From Phormidium tanganyikae FI6-MK23 (GTDB lineage Bacteria; Cyanobacteriota; Cyanobacteriia; Leptolyngbyales; Leptolyngbyaceae), in assembly GCA_019359175.1 (NCBI GenBank), contig JAHHHU010000027.1, forward strand, positions 1 to 53,836: DNA of 53,836 nt, written 5' to 3'. This document shows positions 45,772 to 51,776 of the stretch, piece by piece. Numbering within the stretch: position 1 is the stretch's first letter; each line of letters opens with the position of its first letter. The position numbers and the translations under genes were made by a program. The notes under the pieces are model-generated. The model ran no database searches. It was not told the origin of the DNA and worked only from the letters and a program-made list of their open reading frames with translations.

Positions 45772-45970
45772 TTCGCCATGTTTTCTAAATCGCTTCCATG
45801 TCGATCTCCGCTTGGCTCCTCCTTCTGCCGAGGCTTGGGCTAGTGGCATGGGGACTGTGGGCGGATCTACAGGATGCGAAGAAATAACGATCGACAAATC
45901 GAGGGGAGGGCATCAGCGATCGTCCTCGCATAGCGGACACGGTAGAAGGGTACCCCTACTTCTCTTGCCC

Positions 45971-46177
45971 ATGACTTCCCCTAAGACTGAACTGGTATCG
46001 GTACGATTTTCGGTAGAGGATCGCGCGTTGCTGAAGTTGATCGCGCGCCAACGTCTAACCGACGAGGCATCGCTAATGCGGCATGGGTTCCGGTTGGTCG
46101 TCTTGGAATTGCAGATGCAAAACAAACTCATTCAAGAACTGCACAAACACGGCAAAGCATACCCGCCAGAACCGTAA
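45971..46177 (+). CDS. Small ribbon-helix-helix-like protein
   Basis: The frame is open from 45755, but protein-like sequence begins at ATG 45971: MTSPKTELVSVRFSVEDRAL, then LKLIARQRLTDEASLMRHGF, 68 residues in all. A beta-strand with alternating charged residues (VSVRFSVED) followed by two helices is the layout of CopG/Arc-type DNA-binding proteins. The family is not certain. It is followed directly by iteron-like repeats (46173-46240), which could be its binding sites. No ribosome site is evident. Confidence 0.5.
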   Translation: MTSPKTELVSVRFSVEDRALLKLIARQRLTDEASLMRHGFRLVVLELQMQNKLIQELHKHGKAYPPEP

Positions 46178-46240
46178 CGCGCGTTAGCCTACCTAAACGC
46201 GCTAATCCTAAGCGCCTATCCTTAAACGTGCCTATACGGG
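46173..46240. repeat. Degenerate iteron-like repeats
   Basis: A motif like AACGCGC-TTA-GCCTA recurs at about 20-base spacing: AACGCGCGTTAGCCTA, AACGCGCTAATCCTAA, GCGCCTATCCTTAA and AACGTGCCTATACGG. Copies are imperfect. They begin at the stop codon of the RHH-like gene. Confidence 0.45.
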
Positions 46241-46286
46241 CATCCTCAGAGGGGCAATTTCACATAATCATTGGAGAAACGACAAA

Positions 46287-46502
46287 ATGACCACAAAGAA
46301 AGCGATCGACCCTAAGAAATTCCCAATGCCCCACGGCTTCGAGACTGATCTATCGAAGCACGATGTCTTCATTCAGTATCGCGGTCAACTGGTCAAGATT
46401 CCCGGCGGTCGGATCACCTTCACGGAACCGGAGCAATCGACAGCACCGCAGCCAACCGCGCAGAGTGACTACGAGATTATTGAGGCGTTGGGCAGTTGGT
46501 GA
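46287..46502 (+). CDS. Hypothetical protein, 71 aa
   Basis: A 71-residue protein (MTTKKAIDPKKFPMPHGFET, then DVFIQYRGQLVKIPGGRITF) with a Pro/Gln-rich linker and a short C-terminal acidic helix. GGAGAA lies 9-14 bases before the ATG. I do not recognise a family. It sits 110 bases after the RHH-like gene on the same strand and might be co-transcribed with it. Composition is consistent with a real small protein. Confidence 0.5.
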   Translation: MTTKKAIDPKKFPMPHGFETDLSKHDVFIQYRGQLVKIPGGRITFTEPEQSTAPQPTAQSDYEIIEALGSW

Positions 46503-46629
46503 TTCCATCTCAGGTGTTGCGCGGCAGGGTATCAAAACGATTTAAGCCCGCGATCGTAGGTTGCCGCGTTTGAAACGGAGAAACTGATCTCAGAAGTGCG
46601 ATCGCACTTCTGACTTCAAATCGGAGGTG

Positions 46630-46862
46630 ATGCCTTCCCTCTTGAAAAAACTGAAACCTGTTAAGCTTCGCCCTTCGTTCTTCTACTGGATGGTAGGAGT
46701 GAGTCTCTTCATCTCCCTAAGCCTATGGGTGTCTTCGTGGGTGTTTCAAGTGTCGCGAGATTGGGAAAAGCTGCAACAGCAGCCGACAGAAGCAACAAAA
46801 AAACAGTTTGATGCCTCCCTGGATGTTGCCAAAGCGATTGTTGGAGCCGTTGGGACGATCGC
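46630..46862 (+). pseudogene. 5' remnant of a membrane protein gene
   Basis: From ATG 46630 the frame encodes a hydrophobic segment (FFYWMVGVSLFISLSLWVSS) and an amphipathic helix (KQFDASLDVAKAIVGAVGTI). This looks like the N-terminus of cyanobacterial membrane-anchored pentapeptide-repeat or STAND-like proteins. From about 46860 the frame only shadows the opposing Nif11 gene. GGAGG sits only 2 bases before this ATG, so initiation would be poor. I read it as a gene cut off at about 46860; it could also be a short intact peptide. Confidence 0.45.
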
Positions 46863-47084
46863 TCAATTCCCCCAGTACTCTCCAGGAAGATCCTTTCTTT
46901 TAACAGTAACCCTGCCAACTTTCTTACCTGACATTCTCAATAATTCATCACCTGAAAATTCAAAACCAAGCTTTAGTGCTATTTGTGCAACTTCATCTGC
47001 TGTTGATGAAGCAAGCACCTCATTTTTAAGTGCAGGTTCAGACTGCATTTTCTTTAAAAATGCCTCGAGTTGATCTAAAGCCAT
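46863..47084 (-). CDS. Nif11-domain (NHLP leader-like) protein
   Basis: The 73-residue protein starts MALDQLEAFLKKMQSEPALK and continues with ADEVAQIALKLGFEFSGDEL, the pattern of Nif11-like leader peptides, in which a conserved helical leader precedes a RiPP core. Here the C-terminal ~20 residues (KKVGRVTVKRKDLPGEYWGN) are basic, with no Gly-Gly cleavage site and no Cys/Ser/Thr-rich core. No modifying enzyme is in the window. It is probably a stand-alone Nif11 protein rather than a natural-product precursor. AGGAG lies 8 bases before the ATG. Confidence 0.8.
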   Translation of the reverse strand: MALDQLEAFLKKMQSEPALKNEVLASSTADEVAQIALKLGFEFSGDELLRMSGKKVGRVTVKRKDLPGEYWGN

Positions 47085-47137
47085 ATTTGAAACTCCTATT
47101 CTCGCTCTTTGGTGTTGCGAACTTGTGATCAGACTTA

Positions 47138-47250
47138 TATAGCAGTCCTAAATCATTTGTAAAAAATCTAACGACCGAAACCGTTGACCGATAAGCATTC
47201 CAGGATTGAAATGGGATCCCAAAATTCATGAATCATTTAGGATTGCTATA
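47138..47250. mobile_element. 113-bp MITE with IS630-like ends
   Basis: The ends are imperfect inverted repeats: TATAGCAGTCCTAAATCATT at 47138 and, read inward from 47250, TATAGCAATCCTAAATGATT. Both ends are flanked by TA, as expected for IS630/Tc1-type insertion. No coding capacity is present. The interior (about 70 bases) is unremarkable. Confidence 0.75.
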
Positions 47251-47389
47251 ATAGATCATCTTAAATGCTCTACGTTGAATATTCATGACCGCAAAATCTT
47301 AACCTCCACACTCCCTACTGCATACTGCCCCTTCAAAAGTGCGATCGCAACCAGACAATCTCAACGGACTCAATCGGCGTATCGGTTAC

Positions 47390-47480
47390 GTATAACACCA
47401 AGCTCACCCGCCGCCGGAAGCGCAATGAGGAGGAACGACGAACGAAGCTGTAGGCGGTCGGGTGCAGCGCCTTGTTAGGT
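47390..47480 (-). other. attC-like recombination site (integron cassette end)
   Basis: Read on the minus strand, the site starts with the core ACCTAAC (47474-47480, RYYYAAC) and ends with GTTATAC (47390-47396, a one-mismatch GTTRRRY). Inside lie complementary arms 47453-47468 and 47402-47415. They pair over 14 bp and leave two unpaired bases, both in the arm nearer the cassette gene. This matches the R''-L''-L'-R' structure with extrahelical bases typical of attC. The central 37 bases are variable. Confidence 0.75.
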
Positions 47481-47876
47481 GGCTGTTTGTTCGTTTCGAG
47501 CTATGTAACGGAGCCTCAATTATGAAACCTTTCATAATTGTCCACTACTTCGCCACCGGAAACAAGTGCAATGCCAGCCATGCCGCATAAGTTTTTCCAC
47601 ATCTCCCCTGGGCTAGAGAATTTCCATATCTCATCGTTTTCTTGTGTTCCAGCTTTGAATTTTTCCCACCGTTCAGATTGGACAAGCATCGGTTTGCCCC
47701 TCAACTTCTTGTTCTTCCCCTGCCACACTTCAGCTTCGAGTTCCTCAATAGTTGTTTTAATACGAAGCCAAGACTTCATTTCTGTTGTTATCTTTGGCGT
47801 CAACCACTTACAGTGCCTTGTTTCACGCATAAAAGAAGTATCGCACATCCGGCAAAACCGCGCGCAGCCACCTAAC
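47391..47876 (-). mobile_element. Single integron gene cassette
   Basis: The segment begins, on the minus strand, with GTTAGGTGGCTG (47876-47865). It contains one open frame (47848-47516) and ends with the attC-like site. GTTAGGTGGCTG reappears inverted at 47474-47485 as the R'' part of attC. Length (486 bp), one ORF starting about 28 bases from the cassette edge, and attC immediately after the stop are all normal for a cassette. Confidence 0.7.
47516..47848 (-). CDS. Cassette-encoded protein of unknown function
   Basis: The frame reads MCDTSFMRETRHCKWLTPKI, then TIEELEAEVWQGKNKKLRGK, and ends GGEVVDNYERFHN. It has 110 residues from ATG 47848, or 87 from the internal ATG 47779 (MKSWLRIKTTIEELEAEVWQ). 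I recognise no family. It is Trp- and Lys/Glu-rich, with no membrane segment and no signal peptide. Its base composition is lower in GC than the neighbouring attC. It is the sole gene of the putative integron cassette and would be read from a promoter in the 47877-48099 spacer. Confidence 0.6.
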   Translation of the reverse strand: MCDTSFMRETRHCKWLTPKITTEMKSWLRIKTTIEELEAEVWQGKNKKLRGKPMLVQSERWEKFKAGTQENDEIWKFSSPGEMWKNLCGMAGIALVSGGEVVDNYERFHN

Positions 47877-48099
47877 TATTATTTGGATTGAAAGTTTCTG
47901 CCTAAGATCCCCGTTTGAGGCACTTAGCCCGAATCTTTCTGTCTAAGTCCGAATCGAGTGATTTAGCCCAACACAATTTCCGCATAATACCCCTCGACAG
48001 GGATCTTAGACGGAAATCTTCAGTATTTCTTCCAAGAGAGAACCTGTAGCTGTGCCTAAGATCCCGAATGACAGACTTACAGCGTTAGGAATCGCCACG
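47877..48099. promoter_or_regulatory. Spacer in attI position, with CTAAGATCCC repeats
   Basis: This 223-bp gap lies between the cassette edge and the divergent integrase start, where attI and the cassette promoter of an integron should be. CTAAGATCCC occurs at 47902-47911 and 48056-48065 in direct orientation and at 48000-48009 inverted. Weaker variants (TTAGCCCGAAT at about 47924, CTAAGTCCGAAT at about 47943) fall between. Integron attI sites contain direct repeats bound by IntI. I could not place a promoter. Confidence 0.5.
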
Positions 48100-48207
48100 A
48101 TGGAGCTACGACCAAGAAAACTGCTCGAACAAGTCTCTGACTTGCTATGAGTGAAACACTACCCATACCGCACTGAGCAGACCTACATTCAGTGGATTCG
48201 TCGTTAA
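48100..48207 (+). pseudogene. Degenerate integron integrase (intI) 5' remnant
   Basis: From ATG 48100 the frame reads MELRPRKLLEQVSDLL, then an in-frame TGA (48148-48150), then VKHYPYRTEQTYIQWIRR, then TAA (48205-48207). This is the N-terminal SAM-like domain of integron integrases (typically PKLLDQVR...KHYSYRTEQTYxxWIKRF). The tyrosine-recombinase catalytic domain (R...HxxR...Y) is absent; sequence after 48207 bears no resemblance. It is divergent from the cassette, as intI always is. A XerC-like recombinase is less likely given the KHY-RTEQTY motif and the neighbouring attC. Confidence 0.8.
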
Positions 48208-48391
48208 ATGGACTCATCACAAATAATAAATTCTGCCTTGTGAAGCATGTCCGTCTCAGCTTGAGTTGGAGCCGAGTTCGGTTGCGATGTTAAGGTTCGT
48301 AGTTAAATCGATTGATAAGCTGAACTGATAATCCTAGATAGTGGCAAAGTCTGACTACCTAGGATTCCTTCTTTGAGAGTTTAATCCTTTG
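48208..48391. other. Non-coding spacer
   Basis: Together with 48392-48542 this separates the integrase remnant from the Cas12k gene. No gene, CRISPR repeat or RuvC-coding remnant is recognised on either strand. Confidence 0.4.
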
Positions 48392-48545
48392 TAGTCCAAA
48401 GCGTTCAGTTTTAGTCCATGACTTTTGGACTGGACTACGCAACGGCTAAAAGCTATATGCAGCAGGATTTTTATGATTGAGAAAAGTTTTGGACTTCTGC
48501 TCGATAGGCAGGATTCCCGATGTGTAGTCCAAGATTTATGGACTA
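48392..48545. repeat. Cluster of TAGTCCA/TGGACTA motifs at the cas12k 3' end
   Basis: TAGTCCA occurs at 48392, 48412 and 48525. Its complement TGGACTA occurs at 48431 and 48539, with TGGACT at 48426 and 48490. Pairs form hairpins: 48412-48437, and 48525-48545 (7-bp stem, 7-base loop). The last one contains the cas12k stop codon. A structured RNA, a transposon end, or regulator sites are all possible. Confidence 0.6.
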
Positions 48546-50189
48546 AGGAATCGCCAGAGTCCTTACGTAGATCGGCTTTACAATACCAGTAACAATACGA
48601 GGTTGTCCAGCGTAGAGGGGTTTACTGGGCCGCTCATAGTTATTGTCATAACTCTCCAGTCGTCTCAGAGTTCCAGATTGACGACTGGAGCGATCCTTAC
48701 GGGTTTTCGTTGATTTACCCTTCTCTTCTAACTCAGCAATATTCTTCTCTAAAGTTTGAAGTGATTTAGCAGTGGATTTCTTTTGCTTTTCAATGGCAAT
48801 TTCGGTTCCCTCTTTACTTAAATACCGGGTTTCTGTGATGCAATGTAAGAATAGCTGATACCGGTTCCAGGGAAATTCTGGGTCATAGAACTCCGGAGCG
48901 AGTGAACTATCAGACTCAGTGCTAGCGACCAGTCCTTCGCGCTTTGCTCGCTTCTTTGCAGCTTTTCGGCGGCGTACAATTCTATTTTCGTTTTTCTTGT
49001 ACTCCCTCCAAATCAACGTTGCCGATCGCACCAAAAATACAGCGGACGTATTTTCGTCTGTATTACCGTCATACTTCTTGTGCTCTCTTAGAGCCTGCCA
49101 AACAGCATGAATATGACGGTAATCACCAGCGACTTCAAAAGCATATTTCTCGTCAAAGCTTTTGAATTTGAAACAGACGCAGACTCGCTTTCGAGGTTCG
49201 GTGTTGGAACTCTCTTTCTCAGCTTGCAAATTCTTGGCTTTTAACTCCTCAATCTCAGTATCCCTAGAGTTCTCTTCTTCTGCCTGTAAATCTTCTATCT
49301 GAAATCTTGCAGGTTCAGCCCAGATGAAGTCATCACTACTTTCAAACAGAATTGGATGGGGCATGAAAGTTTGCTTCTTGAGTAATGCTGATTCTATTGA
49401 ATTCCACTCAGTTTCATCTTCTATGACACCAATTGATGCAACTTCATCCAGAATGTCCTTGCCCACCCACGGGCGTCCCTTGGGCAGGCAGCTTTGCAAT
49501 TGTTTCTGGAGGATCTCGATTTCTTTTTTCTTGCTATGAATGCGATCGCTCAGTTTTTTGATATCCTTTTCGGTTTCATCACTTTTGATTTCAAATCTGT
49601 TTTTGATCAGGTATGCAACCGCACACTTCTCAAGTAAATCTTCTGTTGTACGGTGTTTGGCATACAGGATTTTATAGATTCCCCCCTCGATCGCTTTCTT
49701 ACTTTTTTTCTTCTTACTCTCCTTGGAAATTTGGGCATTCACTTCGCTCAAAGCTTCTTTCGCCCTATTACGTATTACATCCAGGTCACAACCACTGATC
49801 GCTATCAACTCACCATCTGTTTTCAGAACTTCAACGGAATGAAGGAGTTTATTTAAGTCCTCCTGACGCTTTGCTTGTAGAGCTAGCCAGGATTCATACG
49901 TGTTATTTGTAACTAACCGTGTCGAAACAAAAGCACGCTCAGGCATGCCCTCAAACTGAGGTTGTTTCTCAAGCGATCTCCATAGCCGCTTTAGATCATC
50001 AGCATTTACTGCGTTATTACTTTGCCAATCAGGAAAGCTGGGATGCTGAGCTACCAAAAGATTTAGCTGATTGATCAGTGGCGTATGCTGCTGAATCATC
50101 AGTTCCCAGAAATAGCGTCTCACTTCCTCCCTGGCTTTAGGCGTTTCTCCTAATGCATCCAGACGAAAAGGATATGTAATCGTGCTCAT
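48543..50189 (-). CDS. cas12k: Cas12k (type V-K CRISPR-associated transposon effector), C-terminally truncated
   Basis: The 548 residues align by eye with the N-terminal part of Cas12k: TPLINQLNLLVAQHPSFPDW, TYESWLALQ, SGCDLDVIRNRAKEAL, LLEKCAVAYLIKNRF, SCLPKGRPW, FLVRSATLIWRE, PWNRYQLFLHCITETRYLSK and RPSKPLYAGQPRIVTGI. In Cas12k the next residues begin the RuvC-like half (LVGVSLGLEKP...). Here only KPIYVRTLAIP follows before the stop, so about 250 residues are missing. A Lys/Glu-rich insert of about 100 residues enlarges the N-terminal half relative to the Scytonema protein. Cas12k is a nuclease-dead guide-RNA effector that recruits TnsC, TniQ and TnsB; none of these, nor a CRISPR array or tracrRNA, is visible here. 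It is probably a relic of a CAST, though a retained RNA-binding or regulatory role is possible. Confidence 0.78.
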   Translation of the reverse strand: MSTITYPFRLDALGETPKAREEVRRYFWELMIQQHTPLINQLNLLVAQHPSFPDWQSNNAVNADDLKRLWRSLEKQPQFEGMPERAFVSTRLVTNNTYESWLALQAKRQEDLNKLLHSVEVLKTDGELIAISGCDLDVIRNRAKEALSEVNAQISKESKKKKSKKAIEGGIYKILYAKHRTTEDLLEKCAVAYLIKNRFEIKSDETEKDIKKLSDRIHSKKKEIEILQKQLQSCLPKGRPWVGKDILDEVASIGVIEDETEWNSIESALLKKQTFMPHPILFESSDDFIWAEPARFQIEDLQAEEENSRDTEIEELKAKNLQAEKESSNTEPRKRVCVCFKFKSFDEKYAFEVAGDYRHIHAVWQALREHKKYDGNTDENTSAVFLVRSATLIWREYKKNENRIVRRRKAAKKRAKREGLVASTESDSSLAPEFYDPEFPWNRYQLFLHCITETRYLSKEGTEIAIEKQKKSTAKSLQTLEKNIAELEEKGKSTKTRKDRSSRQSGTLRRLESYDNNYERPSKPLYAGQPRIVTGIVKPIYVRTLAIP

Positions 50190-50454
50190 AATGCGTAACC
50201 CTGTGATTCCTAGATGTATGTGAGGCAGCTCTCAGGAGTTATTTCTAGACGGAGAATTGTTTATTCTTCCTAACTCAGCGATCGTGAATAGCATGCCAAA
50301 GCATCTATGGTACACATTTACTATATTCAGTCAAGAGTTTTTCCAATTTTCTATTTCAAATTCCAGTGCTGTTTAGTTCCGGTAACTAATAACCACAGTG
50401 GAAATTGCCAGCTTATAATGATTTTAACTTGTCACTATGGCAAACAGGATGACA

Positions 50455-50844
50455 ATGGCTATTGCTCCACAGACCCCGGCTCGTAGACACTGGACTGCGT
50501 TAGAAGCGTACCTCCAGCCAATAGAAGATGACAGCATGGAACTCGATGGGTTTCTGAAACACTGGGATGTGACAAGGGAGGAAGTGGCTTACATCTGCGA
50601 CTGTTCACTGACGACGGTGAACCACTGGTTCTCGCAGGGAGAGCATCGTAGATTCCCTTCTGAGAAGCACAAGCAGAAGCTTGCGCTTGCTCACCATATC
50701 TGGACGACGATCGAAACTGAGCCGGAGTATCTTCAAACCCTCCGTGAAATGTACATCAAAAAACATCGGAAGCAACAAGAAAGACTTGCCAATTGGCAAG
50801 TCTTTCTTGTTGCTGTGGATAGATCATTTTACTGTGGTTATTGA
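50455..50844 (+). CDS. Helix-turn-helix protein
   Basis: The frame opens at ATG 50437, but AGGA (50445-50448) precedes ATG 50455, giving MAIAPQTPARRHWTALEAYL, about 129 residues. The HTH is LDGFLKHWDVTREEVAYICD, then CSLTTVNHWFSQGEHRRFPS, followed by the helix KHKQKLALAHHIW. Similar small proteins recur in cyanobacterial accessory regions; the gene at 51324 is a distant relative. The last ~20 residues (about 50771 on) are encoded by one arm-pair of a 44-bp perfect palindrome. The original stop may therefore have been lost, or the gene ends in an element boundary. Confidence 0.65.
   Translation: MAIAPQTPARRHWTALEAYLQPIEDDSMELDGFLKHWDVTREEVAYICDCSLTTVNHWFSQGEHRRFPSEKHKQKLALAHHIWTTIETEPEYLQTLREMYIKKHRKQQERLANWQVFLVAVDRSFYCGY
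50771..50814. repeat. 44-bp perfect palindrome
   Basis: Positions 50771-50792 (starting AGCAACAAGAAAGACTTGCC, ending AATT-half) are exactly complementary to 50793-50814 with no spacer; the centre is AATT. It lies inside the last codons of the HTH gene. It can form a 20-bp stem in RNA or a cruciform in DNA. Confidence 0.95.
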
Positions 50845-50849
50845 GGGAG

Positions 50850-50887
50850 TAATTACCCCATTTTTTGATCAAAAAATGGGGTAATTA
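50850..50887. terminator. 38-bp perfect palindrome, probable bidirectional terminator
   Basis: The arms 50850-50866 (TAATTACCCCATTTTTT) and 50871-50887 are exact complements around a central GATC. The stem holds ACCCC/GGGGT with T-runs on either strand, so it can terminate transcription both ways. It starts 5 bases after the stop of the HTH gene and 35 bases after the first palindrome. Confidence 0.75.
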
Positions 50888-50930
50888 AGCCAGCTTCAGG
50901 CAAAAATCTTGCGAATCACTATCACCTGTT

Positions 50931-51320
50931 ATGGAGAGACTTGAAGATTGCTCAAACGACAACCCAGATCAGCAGACAAGGGGTGTTGATTTGCCTGTCT
51001 TCAATCTGACTGTGCTGCAATTTTCAGAGTTCAACTCTTGCAAGCTTCCGGCTAAGTTTCCAAAGATGGCTTCTGCATCTAAGTTTAGTTTGGGAAGTCG
51101 GTGTCGATGGATACCCAACCCAAATACTGATTGGGGGACGATTATTGGTCACGTTTATATTCCGACCAACGACGATCACTCATCGTCTGAATGGTCATGG
51201 TTATACCTGCTGCTGCTTGATGTTGATAGTCCGTCAAGGCAGTGGGTTGCAGTGGATTGGGTCGGTGAGGAGGATTTGGAGTTGATCTCTTCTCCACCTG
51301 AACGATCACGAGGAGGCTGA
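50931..51320 (+). CDS. Hypothetical protein with conserved RCRWIP-TDWGTIIG core
   Basis: The 129-residue frame has a poorly conserved first third. A compact beta-rich domain starts near residue 48: KFSLGSRCRWIPNPNTDWGT, then WSWLYLLLLDVDSPSRQWVA and DWVGEEDLELI. I have seen this pattern in cyanobacterial hypotheticals adjacent to small HTH proteins, but know no function. An internal ATG at 51066 would leave only the conserved core. It ends 3 bases before the next HTH gene, so the two are co-translated. Confidence 0.55.
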   Translation: MERLEDCSNDNPDQQTRGVDLPVFNLTVLQFSEFNSCKLPAKFPKMASASKFSLGSRCRWIPNPNTDWGTIIGHVYIPTNDDHSSSEWSWLYLLLLDVDSPSRQWVAVDWVGEEDLELISSPPERSRGG

Positions 51321-51323
51321 TCC

Positions 51324-51671
51324 ATGAGCCATCCTGGAGATCAAAAGCCTTTAGGGGATGTGGAGCGACCGCTCTTCCGTCTCTATGTCAACTGCCAACT
51401 GCCGGGCGTTAGCCCAGAGCAGCTTTACCAGGAGTATGACTTCAATTACGAACAACTTGCCATGATTGCGGGGTGTAGTATCCCAACGATGACTCGATGG
51501 ATGACCCAGAACCGACAACCTCATGCGTTAAAGGAAGTCTACAGTCGTCGATTGGGAGAGTTTTATTTTCTTCTCCACCATTATCAGGAGATTCCGCCTG
51601 ACATTTGGGATGTGATATGTCCTCTACCTCCACGATTACGAGCGATTCTTTATCCTCCAAAGCAACCTTGA
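51324..51671 (+). CDS. Helix-turn-helix protein
   Basis: A 115-residue protein with a strong ribosome site (GGAGG, 7 bases before the ATG). The HTH is YQEYDFNYEQLAMIAGCSIP, then TMTRWMTQNRQPHALKE, followed by a Leu/Tyr-rich helix. It is a distant relative of the 50455 protein and has the same order of elements. It is coupled to the hypothetical gene upstream (3-base gap). A short stem-loop follows at 51684-51703. It is probably a DNA-binding regulator of its own locus. Confidence 0.65.
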   Translation: MSHPGDQKPLGDVERPLFRLYVNCQLPGVSPEQLYQEYDFNYEQLAMIAGCSIPTMTRWMTQNRQPHALKEVYSRRLGEFYFLLHHYQEIPPDIWDVICPLPPRLRAILYPPKQP

Positions 51672-51683
51672 TGTGTTTGGTTG

Positions 51684-51703
51684 TTCCTATCAAATGATAG
51701 GAA
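51684..51703 (+). terminator. Weak stem-loop after the HTH gene
   Basis: TTCCTATC (51684-51691) pairs with GATAGGAA (51696-51703) around a 4-base loop and is followed by TTTAGG. It is a possible weak terminator. Confidence 0.4.
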
Positions 51704-51776
51704 TTTAGGCAGAACGCTTGATCTACTTCAATTCCAGGATCTATTGTTGCCAACATCGAGTTCTACCCATTTCCAC

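Noticed and set aside
46863-47073. C-terminal half of the plus-strand frame 46627-47073 as real protein.
   Set aside because: It is antisense to the clearly conserved Nif11 gene, and the translation there is low in quality.
47885-47894. GGATTGAAAG, resembling the 3' end of a type V-K CRISPR repeat.
   Set aside because: There is a single 10-base match, no second copy, and no upstream half of a repeat within the window.
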